Shown piece by piece: positions 8,585 through 17,272 of a DNA stretch of 64,000 nt (position 1 is its first letter; the number at the start of each line of letters is the position of its first letter). The notes below the pieces were generated by a model. That model was given only the letters and a program-made list of their open reading frames with translations, did no database searches and was not told the origin of the DNA. Origin of the DNA: an uncultured Treponema sp. Lineage in GTDB: Bacteria; Spirochaetota; Spirochaetia; Treponematales; Treponemataceae. Made by a program: the position numbers and the translations under genes. The stretch is from assembly GCA_900319625.1 (NCBI GenBank), contig ONPD01000006.1, positions 1-64,000 on the forward strand. Direction: 5' to 3'.

Positions 8585-8633
8585 ACCTTAATATTAGCGA
8601 TAGAAGGTGATTTAATCTATAAGAAGAGAAGAG

Positions 8634-9458
8634 CTATTTTCTGAGGGTAAAGTAAAAACCAGCCGGGCTTACCGCAAGATCAGCGCCGCGGTTTTTCTTT
8701 GGACTAGGCTGAATTGTGTGAATCCAAGGGATAATAAATCCGCTCACAGTTCCAATAAGGGCTCCGGTAAATACATCAGTAAAATAGTGACAGCCGCCTG
8801 CCATTCTCATTGCCCCAACTCCTGCCGCAAGGCCAAAGCTTACACCGGTCACAAGCCACTTCATATTATCACCGGGATTATACATTGCATAAACATAGCT
8901 TGAAAAAGCCGCAGCCGCAAAACAAATTGAAGTATGACCTGACGGGAAGGAATTATTCCAGTCACCACTTTCTAAATCCTTGGAAGGAGCTCCTTCGTAA
9001 TACATATAAGGACGGGCGCGGTTAACGCAAACCTTAAGAATCTCCGTAAGACCATAAGTCCACAAAAGAGATTCTGCATACATTGTTCCAATCGTAAACC
9101 ATTCTTCCATATCTTCCGTAAATCCGAACAAAGCGACAGGAGCCGCAAGAATACCGATTCGAAGGATATCACAGGTTACATCAAGCCCCTTAGAATACTT
9201 TGCCATAAAAAGCTGATCAAAAACCGGAACAGTGCTTTTATCTTTCAGACTTCCGTCAAATTCCTTCTGATTGAATTTCACTATTTTACTCATAGTAAAA
9301 CCGCCTGCTGCCACTGCCGCTCCACCGCCTAAAAGGACTGCTTCACGGGCAAAGGTAAGATGAAAGAGATTCTGTTTTCCCAAAAGATTAAAATCACCGG
9401 CAAAGGCCTTAACAAAAAAAGAAGATAAAAGTGCAAATACAATCAGATTTTTTTTCAT
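8634..9458 (-). CDS. PAP2-superfamily membrane phosphatase
   Basis: A lipid- or sugar-phosphate phosphatase of the PAP2 fold, in or at the inner membrane. All three phosphatase motifs are present: K142...RP150 (KVCVNRARP), PSGH (172-175) and R218...H224...D228 (MRMAGGCHYFTD). There is an N-terminal signal or anchor helix (1-20), then about five hydrophobic helices. The substrate is unknown; undecaprenyl pyrophosphate or phosphatidate are common for the fold. TATAAT lies only six bases before the ATG on the minus strand, so the message is probably leaderless. Confidence 0.88.
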   Translation of the reverse strand: MKKNLIVFALLSSFFVKAFAGDFNLLGKQNLFHLTFAREAVLLGGGAAVAAGGFTMSKIVKFNQKEFDGSLKDKSTVPVFDQLFMAKYSKGLDVTCDILRIGILAAPVALFGFTEDMEEWFTIGTMYAESLLWTYGLTEILKVCVNRARPYMYYEGAPSKDLESGDWNNSFPSGHTSICFAAAAFSSYVYAMYNPGDNMKWLVTGVSFGLAAGVGAMRMAGGCHYFTDVFTGALIGTVSGFIIPWIHTIQPSPKKNRGADLAVSPAGFYFTLRK

Positions 9459-9464
9459 AGGCTA

Positions 9465-9470
9465 ATTATA
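9465..9470 (-). promoter_or_regulatory. -10 box six bases before the PAP2 start codon
   Basis: A perfect TATAAT on the minus strand, then TAGCCT and ATG. There is no ribosome binding site and the -35 is weak. One of a recurring set of leaderless-type promoters in this window. Confidence 0.5.
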
Positions 9471-9562
9471 GCTTTTCCAGGCTTTTAAATCATCACGAAA
9501 AACTTTGAAATTTATATAGAAAAGAAAGCATTTTTTATATTTATTTTCTTATATTGTTTTGT

Positions 9563-9568
9563 TATAAT
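9563..9568 (+). promoter_or_regulatory. -10 box of the signalling operon
   Basis: TATAAT ends ten bases before the ATG at 9579, leaving a predicted leader of about three bases. No clear -35 or ribosome site is seen in this AT-rich 120-base divergent region. Confidence 0.45.
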
Positions 9569-9578
9569 TTTAAACAAT

Positions 9579-10976
9579 ATGGAAAGAGTTATACATAAAA
9601 AAAGTTTATTTTCACTCGGCGCTGTTGCAGTAGCACTGGCATTTATCATTTCGTCTGTTTTTTCTTATATTCTGATGGAACGACCCGACAAACGCGATCA
9701 GGAATTCAGCCTTATGCTGGCAGGCCGCGTTAACGATATCGTAACAGATGAAATCCTCCGCCCCCTTCTTGTTTCCAGAACTATGTCCCACGACAGACTT
9801 CTTATTGACTGGCTTGAACACGAGGAAGAACGCACACAAAAAGAAAATGTTGCCTTTATGGAAGAATATCTTTCCCTCCTGAAAAATGAATTCAATTACA
9901 CCTCGGCCTTTCTCATTTCGGAAAAAAGTCACTGTTATTACACCTGGAAGGGCCTTAATAAAATCTTAAATCCCCTCAATGATCCTCACGACAAATGGTA
10001 TCCAACCTTCATAAAAAAAGGCCTGTCCTTCGAACTTAATGCCGACACAGACCAGGTAAACGGAAACCACTGGACCATTTTTATCAACTGCAGGATTACC
10101 TCAAAGGAAGGAGAGCTGCTTGGCGTATGCGGTGTTGGCGTTGTAATGGACCACCTGCAGCAGATTATGAGCGACTACGAAGAGCAGTATGGCGTAAAAA
10201 TCAACCTTGTAGATTCAAACGGCCTTGTTCAGATGGCAGTTGACTACTCAGATATTCAGAGAATGTACCTGAACAACATTAAGCTTGATGCCGCAAATGA
10301 TAACTATTCGATTCTTCGTAATATGCACTCCTACCGTATCTCAAAATACCTCAAGGAACTGGGCTGGTATCTTGTAGTTCAAACAGGAATGAACTCTTCT
10401 AAGTCAAAATTCATACCGCTTGTTATTTTGAATTTTATTTCAGCGGGTCTTCTGATTGCACTTCTCTACCTTGCCCTTTACTTAAAGGAAAAAGCTGACG
10501 CAGAAAGGGGCTCGGATCCAAACCCTCTTGATGACCTTACAGGCCTTCCAAACCGCCTTTATTTCAGCGAGGCCTACGGAGAAACAGGAATCTTCAATAC
10601 AACCCGCTATAAAACCTTTATCGTATTTGATATTGACCATTTTTCTGCAGAAAAAGAGCTTCATCCGGAAGACCTTCTGATAAAAGAAACGGCAGACATT
10701 GCAAAACAGCTTTTTGACAGCTCCGGCCTTCTTTTAAGATGGAGAAGCGACACTTTCATTGTTCTTTCTGAACAGGAAGTAAATCAGGCCCTGGAATTAT
10801 GCGAGCTTTTATGCAGAAGAATCCGGGGCGAAATCGGCATTACAATTTCGGCAGGACTTACGGCAATCGACCTCACCGATACAATCAAGAAAAACTATTA
10901 TTGCGCTATGCAGGGCTGCTATGCGGCTAAATTTGCAGGCGGAAATCAGGCTGTAATATACCGGGGAGAAGCATAA
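9579..10976 (+). CDS. Membrane sensor with Cache-like domain and degenerate GGDEF domain
   Basis: A 465-residue protein. It has a TM helix at ~10-30, an extracytoplasmic dCache-type sensory region (~35-275), a second TM helix at ~277-300, and a cytoplasmic GGDEF-fold domain starting at LDDLTGLPNRLYF (~316). The FIVFDIDHF strand is kept, but the GG(D/E)EF signature is replaced by WRSDTF (~386-391), so diguanylate cyclase activity is unlikely. Degenerate GGDEF domains can act as GTP or c-di-GMP sensors. The gene sits five bases before a hybrid kinase with a similar periplasmic domain. I infer that the two share a signal or form a receptor complex. Confidence 0.8.
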   Translation: MERVIHKKSLFSLGAVAVALAFIISSVFSYILMERPDKRDQEFSLMLAGRVNDIVTDEILRPLLVSRTMSHDRLLIDWLEHEEERTQKENVAFMEEYLSLLKNEFNYTSAFLISEKSHCYYTWKGLNKILNPLNDPHDKWYPTFIKKGLSFELNADTDQVNGNHWTIFINCRITSKEGELLGVCGVGVVMDHLQQIMSDYEEQYGVKINLVDSNGLVQMAVDYSDIQRMYLNNIKLDAANDNYSILRNMHSYRISKYLKELGWYLVVQTGMNSSKSKFIPLVILNFISAGLLIALLYLALYLKEKADAERGSDPNPLDDLTGLPNRLYFSEAYGETGIFNTTRYKTFIVFDIDHFSAEKELHPEDLLIKETADIAKQLFDSSGLLLRWRSDTFIVLSEQEVNQALELCELLCRRIRGEIGITISAGLTAIDLTDTIKKNYYCAMQGCYAAKFAGGNQAVIYRGEA

Positions 10977-10981
10977 TCAGA

Positions 10982-13900
10982 ATGAAAAGACGCTTTACCT
11001 TCCGTGTAAAAAACTCCCTCCTTTCACAAATAACAGTCAGCGTCCTGATTTTTGTCATTACTATATTTATACCTGTTTCTTTAATTACAGGACATTTCCA
11101 GAAAAAATCCCTGTATGAAAGCATAGGTCGTTCAGCCTTTCTTCTTGCCGATGGAAAGGCAGCCGAAATCAATCCGATTTTGACTCAGGTCGAACATTCT
11201 GTAAGCGTTCTTGAAACCCGACTTCTTTCAACTCTGGATGAAAAACGTTTTGTTCAGGATAAAAACTACCGGGAAGAATACCTTCACCGCGCAGAAGACT
11301 GGTTCGAAGATATCGCCCGCTTTACCCCGGGTGCCGCAACCTCCTGGTTCAGACTTGAAAAAGAACGCTTTGGTGACACAACCGGCGTTTTTATGACCGG
11401 CGACCGCTACGGCGGCTTTGTAAGCGTAAAGCCGACAAATCTTTCTGAATTTGAAGAGGATGACCGGGAGCACGTAGGCTGGTATTACGAACCTATGAAA
11501 GCCGGAAAACCAATCTGGATGCTTCCATATGAAAACCGCAACGTCGGTATAAAAATGATTACTTATGTAATCCCCCTTTACAAAAAAGGACAATTTCTGG
11601 GCGTTGTAGGTATGGATATTGAGCTTGCCTATATAAAAAGACTTGTAGACAATCTGAACCTGCAGGATGCCCTGGCCTTCCTTATGGACAGCAATTACAA
11701 CCTTATTTATCATCAGGATTATCCTAACGGCTATCCGGCCATTATGTTTGACCACGAACTTTCCCAGATTGCTTCTTATGCTATGAATGACAAGGGAAGG
11801 GGAAACCTTTACAAGTGCAGGTGGCACGGAAGAGTTCAACACATGGTTTTCACTCCCCTCCAGAATGGTTCGGTTCTTGGAGTTGCGCTTGAAGACATAG
11901 GTTCAAAATCAGTCTGGTACAAGATGACTATGCTGCGCATCACCTTCCTTATTGTAATTATTTTCTTTGCCCTCTTTCTGGTACGCTTTATTTCAAGAAG
12001 AATTATCGTTCCTATTTCTGAGCTTATCGAAGATTCAAGACGACTTGCCCGCGGTGAACTGGGAACAATCATAAAATATCAGTCAAATAACGAAATCGGA
12101 CTTCTTGCAGACACTATCCGAATGATGGAAAAGCAGCTCAAGGAGTACATTGAATATATACGTAAGCAGACAGAAAGTGAACGAAATGCCAAGGAAACGG
12201 CCATTAATGCTTCCCGGGCAAAGAGTGACTTCCTTGCAAATATGAGCCATGAAATCCGAACTCCAATCAACGCAGTTCTTGGAATGAATGAGTTGATTCT
12301 GCGCGAAACTGAAAACGAAAATATCCGCGGCTACGCAGTAAACATCCGTAATGCCGGAAATACCCTGCTCTCCCTTATCAGCGACGTTCTGGACTTTTCA
12401 AAAATTGAAGCCGGAAAAATGGAAATCATACCGGTACGCTATGACCTCGCCCTCCTGCTTGTGGACCTTATGGTTATGATTGGCGAGCGGGCCGAACAGA
12501 AGGATTTAACCTTTGAAGTAAAGGCAAATCCGGCAATGCCGAAATTCCTTATCGGCGACAATATGCGCATAAAACAGTGTATCCTGAACCTCCTTACAAA
12601 CGCCGTAAAATACACACAGAAGGGCGGCATTACCTTCACGGTTGATTTTGCCCCGCTTCTTGCATCTAAAGACGGTAAAAACTACACAATGCTTAAATTC
12701 AGCGTAAGCGACACGGGAATCGGCATTAAACCGGAAGATTTGGAAAAACTCTTCACCCCATTTGAGCGAATTGAAGAAAAGCGCAACCGTACAATCGAAG
12801 GAACCGGACTTGGAATGAGCATTGTTCAGAGAACCCTCGATATGATGGGTAGTAAGCTTTCCATTCAGAGCGAATACGGAAAAGGTTCAACCTTCTCTTT
12901 TGAAGTCCGTCAGGAAATTGCAGAAAATATTCCGCTCGGAAACCTCAACGAGGCCCACAAACAGAGCATTGCAGCAGTAGGAAAATATAAGGAAACCCTT
13001 TATGCCCCTCGCGCAAAAATCCTTTTTGTTGATGATACTCCTCTCAACCTGCAGGTTGTAGAAGGTCTCTTAAAACACACGGGAATTATGCTGGACACGG
13101 CAGAAAGCGGTGCAAAAACCCTGGAAAAAGTTCAGGAAAACGAATATGACATTCTTTTTATCGACCACCGAATGCCGGTTATGGACGGTATAGAAACTCT
13201 GCACGCAATGGAAGAGCTTGCCGGCAATAAATGCAAGGGAAAGCCCTGCATTGCCCTTACAGCAAACGTTATTTCCGGTGCAAGGGAACTGTATATAAAA
13301 GAAGGCTTTACGGATTATCTTTCAAAGCCGGTTGTTCCGCTTGAGCTTGAAAATATGATTAAAACTTATCTTCCACAGGATTATCTTGAAGAGCCGGTAA
13401 ACACAGAAGAATCAGAGGAAGAGAAAATTGAATTCCCGGAACTGCCTGGTATAGATATTGAGCAGGCACTTTTGAACTGCGGTTCACCTCAGCTTCTTAA
13501 GGATATGTTCACAGCCTTCTTCACAGAAATTGATGCAAAGGCAGAGCTTCTTTCTTCCCTGGCAGAAGCCGGCGACATAGATAATTACCGCATTAAAGTT
13601 CACGCCCTGAAAAGTGAAGCCCGCCTTATAGGAGCCCTTGAACTTTCGGAAGAGGCAAAAGGTCTTGAAATGGCGGCAGACAGGAAGGAGCTGGCAAAAA
13701 TAAAGCAGGAGACTCCGGAACTCTTAAAGCACCTGAAGACCTTTTCGCTGACTTTAAAAGGCTTTGCCCCCTCTAATAAAGGGGATAAAAAAGACAAAAA
13801 CCGGATTTCAGCTAAAAAGCTGGAAAAAGAGCTTGATGAGCTTGAAAAGGCCGCAAAAAACTTTAATCCGGAACTTGCGGATGCAAAGGTAAAGGAGCTT

Positions 13901-14029
13901 TCGGGCTACAAGCTTCCAAAGAACTTTGTAGATTTTTTTGAAAAAATAAGTCATTATGCTCAGCAGATGGACTATATTAATCTTGTAAAAATAATTTCAG
14001 AATATCGTAATTCAAAAGAAAAGGAGTAA
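10982..14029 (+). CDS. Hybrid sensor histidine kinase (Cache-HAMP-HisKA-HATPase-REC-Hpt)
   Basis: A 1015-residue phosphorelay kinase at the inner membrane. In order: TM1 (~16-36), dCache-like sensor (~40-310), TM2 (~314-337), HAMP (~338-390), HisKA with His423 in MSHEIRTPIN, a HATPase domain ending with GTGLGMSIVQR, a receiver with phospho-acceptor Asp728 (ILFIDHRMP), and an Hpt domain with His874 in KVHALKSEARLIG. All relay residues are intact, so signal can pass His423-Asp728-His874 and then to the receiver protein encoded next. A Lys/Glu-rich, coiled-coil-like tail (~930-1015) follows the Hpt domain. Operon spacing is five bases on each side. Confidence 0.93.
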   Translation: MKRRFTFRVKNSLLSQITVSVLIFVITIFIPVSLITGHFQKKSLYESIGRSAFLLADGKAAEINPILTQVEHSVSVLETRLLSTLDEKRFVQDKNYREEYLHRAEDWFEDIARFTPGAATSWFRLEKERFGDTTGVFMTGDRYGGFVSVKPTNLSEFEEDDREHVGWYYEPMKAGKPIWMLPYENRNVGIKMITYVIPLYKKGQFLGVVGMDIELAYIKRLVDNLNLQDALAFLMDSNYNLIYHQDYPNGYPAIMFDHELSQIASYAMNDKGRGNLYKCRWHGRVQHMVFTPLQNGSVLGVALEDIGSKSVWYKMTMLRITFLIVIIFFALFLVRFISRRIIVPISELIEDSRRLARGELGTIIKYQSNNEIGLLADTIRMMEKQLKEYIEYIRKQTESERNAKETAINASRAKSDFLANMSHEIRTPINAVLGMNELILRETENENIRGYAVNIRNAGNTLLSLISDVLDFSKIEAGKMEIIPVRYDLALLLVDLMVMIGERAEQKDLTFEVKANPAMPKFLIGDNMRIKQCILNLLTNAVKYTQKGGITFTVDFAPLLASKDGKNYTMLKFSVSDTGIGIKPEDLEKLFTPFERIEEKRNRTIEGTGLGMSIVQRTLDMMGSKLSIQSEYGKGSTFSFEVRQEIAENIPLGNLNEAHKQSIAAVGKYKETLYAPRAKILFVDDTPLNLQVVEGLLKHTGIMLDTAESGAKTLEKVQENEYDILFIDHRMPVMDGIETLHAMEELAGNKCKGKPCIALTANVISGARELYIKEGFTDYLSKPVVPLELENMIKTYLPQDYLEEPVNTEESEEEKIEFPELPGIDIEQALLNCGSPQLLKDMFTAFFTEIDAKAELLSSLAEAGDIDNYRIKVHALKSEARLIGALELSEEAKGLEMAADRKELAKIKQETPELLKHLKTFSLTLKGFAPSNKGDKKDKNRISAKKLEKELDELEKAAKNFNPELADAKVKELSGYKLPKNFVDFFEKISHYAQQMDYINLVKIISEYRNSKEKE

Positions 14030-14034
14030 GAAAA

Positions 14035-14778
14035 ATGGCAGTAAAAGACGTTTATGTTATTGGAGATGAGAAAAGAATGGTGGTACGCTCTTTTATTAAT
14101 GATTTAAAAAGCGCATCATTAATAGTTCATTCTCTTCCTCCGGAGATTGATGCAGTCTCTTCGCTCCCAAAGGAATCCATCCATATTGCAGTCTGCTTTG
14201 ATGATAATATGACGGCAGACGTTATGGAGTATCTTCGTGAATCTGTTATGGATAAGGGCTGGTATCTTTATCTGATTGGCAAGATTAACGGACTTTCGAT
14301 GAACGAAAAAAAGCACAGTATGGAAATTCCGGGTGTACGCTTCCCTTACTGGCCGGTTCCTGCAAAAACTCTGATTGCTGAAATTGAGAAAAACCGCAAG
14401 GAAATTCTTGTTGTAGATGACGATCCTATGATGCTCCGAAGCCTTTATACCTGGCTTAGCGACGCCTTCAATATTCATGCCGCTAATTCCGGCAGGGCTG
14501 CCCTTGATTTCCTTCATCAGAATGAAGTGGATCTTGTTCTTCTTGATTACGAAATGCCGGAAATGAACGGAAAAGAGGTTCTTGCTGAAATCCGCAATTC
14601 TTACGAGAACAGGGATCTGCCGGTAATTTTCCTTACTGCAAAAAATGACAAGGAAACTATTAAAAGTATCGTAGGACTTCATCCAAACGGATACGTACTT
14701 AAAAGCAATTCAGCTTCAGAAATCAAGCTTTCTGTTACTTCATTCTTTGCTTCACAGAGCTCTGTCGGAACAAAATAA
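14035..14778 (+). CDS. Double-receiver response regulator without output domain
   Basis: 247 residues. Residues ~1-115 look like a degenerate receiver: the N-terminal acidic pair and phosphorylatable Asp are not in place. Residues ~120-240 form an intact receiver (ILVVDDDPMM; Asp171 in LVLLDYEMPEMNG; a Thr in FLTAKND; Lys in VLKSN). No DNA-binding or enzymatic output domain follows. It is probably the final acceptor of the adjacent hybrid kinase's Hpt domain and signals by protein contact. Ribosome site AAGGAG precedes the ATG. Confidence 0.85.
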   Translation: MAVKDVYVIGDEKRMVVRSFINDLKSASLIVHSLPPEIDAVSSLPKESIHIAVCFDDNMTADVMEYLRESVMDKGWYLYLIGKINGLSMNEKKHSMEIPGVRFPYWPVPAKTLIAEIEKNRKEILVVDDDPMMLRSLYTWLSDAFNIHAANSGRAALDFLHQNEVDLVLLDYEMPEMNGKEVLAEIRNSYENRDLPVIFLTAKNDKETIKSIVGLHPNGYVLKSNSASEIKLSVTSFFASQSSVGTK

Positions 14779-14872
14779 ATTTTGTAACTAAAGATAACAA
14801 GCAAAGATAACTGCTAGCATTTTTCTATAGAAGAATATAAAATTAAAAATATTGGTGGACGGGAGATAAATT

Positions 14873-15712
14873 TTGAATAAAGTTGTTTTAATCACAGGTG
14901 CATCTTCAGGCATTGGAATGACTACGTCGAAAATGCTTTTGAGGGCAGGTTATACAGTATATTGTGCAGCAAGAAGAACCGAGCTTATGAAGGAGCTTGA
15001 AGATTTAGGAGGACATCCTCTTTACCTTGATTTAACAGATGATTCTTCTATACAGAAATGTGTTCAGGAGCTGCTTTCTGCCGAGGGAAAGATTGATATT
15101 CTTATCAACAATGCCGGTTATGCCTCAGGCGGCTCTCTCGAAGAAGTTGAAATTGAAGCCGCAAAGAGACAGTTTGATGTAAACGTATTCGGGCTTATCA
15201 GACTTACCCAGCTTTGCACCCCTTCAATGCGGGCCCAGAAATCAGGACGCATCATAAACATTTCTTCAATGGCAGGCTTTTTCTCTACAGCCTTTATGGG
15301 CTGGTATCACGCCGCTAAATATTCAGTAGAAGCCCTCAGCGACGCCCTCCGCAACGAGCTTAAGCCCTTTAATATAAAGGTTTCTATCATCGAACCGGGA
15401 CTCACAAAAACAAACTGGGGAATCATTGCCGCTGATTCACTTCTCAAAGAGTCAGGAAACGGAGACTATAAGGAAAATGCCCTGCGCTATGCGAATTACT
15501 ACCGCGCAAACTACAATGTCAACTCAAACATTTCAGATCCAATTGTAATTTCAAAGGCAATTCTCCATGCCGTTACATCTAAAAAGCCGAAAATCAGATA
15601 TAAGGTCGGAAAATACTGCAAGAGTTTTATCTTTATCAGACGCCACACACCTGACAGTCTTTTTGACTTTATCACAAACAGCATAATGAGTTTTTCAAAA
15701 AAGGAAAAATAA
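14873..15712 (+). CDS. Short-chain dehydrogenase/reductase (SDR family)
   Basis: A classical SDR NAD(P)-dependent oxidoreductase of 279 residues. It has the nucleotide-binding TGASSGIG (8-15), NNAG (~80), the catalytic Ser in NISSMAG (~131) and Tyr145-x3-Lys149 (WYHAAK). The arginines after the first strand (AARRTE) favour NADP(H). The substrate is not predictable. It starts at TTG 14873 with GGGAG upstream. The convergent lipoprotein gene begins only six bases after its stop, with no visible terminator between. Confidence 0.88.
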   Translation: MNKVVLITGASSGIGMTTSKMLLRAGYTVYCAARRTELMKELEDLGGHPLYLDLTDDSSIQKCVQELLSAEGKIDILINNAGYASGGSLEEVEIEAAKRQFDVNVFGLIRLTQLCTPSMRAQKSGRIINISSMAGFFSTAFMGWYHAAKYSVEALSDALRNELKPFNIKVSIIEPGLTKTNWGIIAADSLLKESGNGDYKENALRYANYYRANYNVNSNISDPIVISKAILHAVTSKKPKIRYKVGKYCKSFIFIRRHTPDSLFDFITNSIMSFSKKEK

Positions 15713-15718
15713 AGGAAA

Positions 15719-16531
15719 TCAGTTATCGTAGCTTGCGGCGTCGATAGCAAGCGTTCCAAGATGAACGATCGGGCTGTAATATGCCGTAAAGCTTGAATCG
15801 TAGCCCTGGCCTACTGCATAAAGAGTGATATACCACTTATTGTTTTCGGAAATAGTTGTCGTGGTACTTACATCATCTTCGTAATATGTAGTTCTTGGGA
15901 CATTTGCACTAAAGCCCTTGGAAATATCATGTCTGAAAAAATCGAATCTCCTGGCGCCGTAATAGCGGGCCGGAATACCGGTTTTTCTGTCATTTACAGC
16001 AATAAAAGGCACAAGATAAGGCTTTTCAAGAGGCTGATTATATAAATCATCGTTATCGGAGCTGCTGTATTTTGTAAGGCGGATTTTTACATTCTGAATG
16101 TTTGTGTCAGAATTATGGGGAATCAGAACATCATTATCGGAATAAAGGTTTTTCATCTGCTGGAATTTGTAAGTATTAATCATTGTACTGGCAGAACTGG
16201 CCTTAGACGACGCCGTATTCGCCATAGTATTCAAAGCTTTATATTCGCTTTCACAGGATGAAATACTGGAATAAATCTTGTAATAGACTGCGGTTCCCTG
16301 AAAAGTAAAGCCTGAGCCGTTGTAAGAGGAATTTTCATTGGTTGTGAATTCAAAATAGCGCTCAGTATAAGAAATAGGGTTTGTCTGGCTATAAACAGGA
16401 ACGTGAACAGAAGCTGGCTCTGTAATTACGTAGTATTCATCAAGCCCGCAGCCGGTATTTAAAATAACAAAGCACGCGGCAAAAACAATCTCAATCATTA
16501 AAATCAGTCTGTCTTTTACGCGTGCTTTCAT
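15719..16531 (-). CDS. Hypothetical lipoprotein
   Basis: Not recognised. 270 residues with a basic start, a hydrophobic segment and a spirochaete-style lipobox ILNTGC, so it is probably exported and lipid-anchored at about Cys28. The mature part is rich in Ser, Thr, Tyr and Asn and appears beta-rich (FEFTTNENSSYNGSGFTFQGTAVYYKIYSS). No enzymatic motif is seen. It lies downstream of the TPR gene, 29 bases after its stop, and is probably in the same transcript. Confidence 0.65.
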   Translation of the reverse strand: MKARVKDRLILMIEIVFAACFVILNTGCGLDEYYVITEPASVHVPVYSQTNPISYTERYFEFTTNENSSYNGSGFTFQGTAVYYKIYSSISSCESEYKALNTMANTASSKASSASTMINTYKFQQMKNLYSDNDVLIPHNSDTNIQNVKIRLTKYSSSDNDDLYNQPLEKPYLVPFIAVNDRKTGIPARYYGARRFDFFRHDISKGFSANVPRTTYYEDDVSTTTTISENNKWYITLYAVGQGYDSSFTAYYSPIVHLGTLAIDAASYDN

Positions 16532-16560
16532 ATCTATAAAACAAGGGTTTGTATCAGCCG

Positions 16561-17238
16561 TTACTCGATTTTTCCGTCGATTTTAAGCTGAATAAGACGA
16601 GTTTTTGCAAGCTTAGCAAAGGAATCATCAGGAAGCTGATCATTTAAGGCTTCATAAGCAGCCTTTGCATCTTCATATTTTTCCTGACCTTCAAGAACTC
16701 TTCCATAGCTGAAGCCTGCGTGAGCTCTCATAACAAAGTCTTTTGCTTCCCAGGCTTTTTTATAGCTGGCAGCGGCATCATCAAACTGATTCAAATCTTC
16801 GTAAGCAGCACCCATATTAAGCCATGCCAAAGGAGCTGTGTAGGCTTTTTTATCAGCATTGGCAGCAGCATTCCAGTAGTTAGCGGCTTCCATTTTTTCA
16901 TTTTTCTGATATGCAATTTCTGCGGCAAGAAGATTTGCTCTTACACCAACAATTCCACCCTTTTTAAGGTAAAGGTCAAGGTCTTCAATTGCCTTGTTGC
17001 GGCGTTCATTAAGCTCATCATCTGCAAGACTTGAAGAACCGTTTGTAAGCGCATAAGAAATCTCATCAATTTTCTGAAGATTCTTAGCTTTTGAACTTGA
17101 AGCAACAGCAGTAAAGGCAATATATGCTACAAGAGCGATGATTACTGCACAAAGACAAACAGTCAATCCTTTCTTATTTTTTTCCAGAAAATTCGCTGTT
17201 TTAGTACCAGCAGTTGTTTTTACTTCGATTTCTGACAT
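16561..17238 (-). CDS. Membrane-anchored tetratricopeptide protein (YfgM-like)
   Basis: 225 residues. A short cytoplasmic N-terminus precedes one TM helix (~26-48), then periplasmic TPR-like helices (AAEIAYQKNEKMEAANYWNAAA; AWLNMGAAYEDLNQFDDAAASYKKA; YGRVLEGQEKYEDAKAAYEAL). This matches the layout of YfgM/ancillary SecYEG translocon proteins, which bind chaperones at the translocon; the functional assignment is tentative. A ribosome site (GAGGTTATT) precedes the ATG. The flanking minus-strand genes are an AAA+ regulator upstream and a lipoprotein downstream. Confidence 0.7.
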   Translation of the reverse strand: MSEIEVKTTAGTKTANFLEKNKKGLTVCLCAVIIALVAYIAFTAVASSSKAKNLQKIDEISYALTNGSSSLADDELNERRNKAIEDLDLYLKKGGIVGVRANLLAAEIAYQKNEKMEAANYWNAAANADKKAYTAPLAWLNMGAAYEDLNQFDDAAASYKKAWEAKDFVMRAHAGFSYGRVLEGQEKYEDAKAAYEALNDQLPDDSFAKLAKTRLIQLKIDGKIE

Positions 17239-17272
17239 TTTAATAACCTCAATTTAAAGCCCTGGATAAGGC

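Noticed and set aside
9579..10976. Active diguanylate cyclase
   Set aside because: The GG(D/E)EF signature is replaced by WRSDTF, so the active site is missing.
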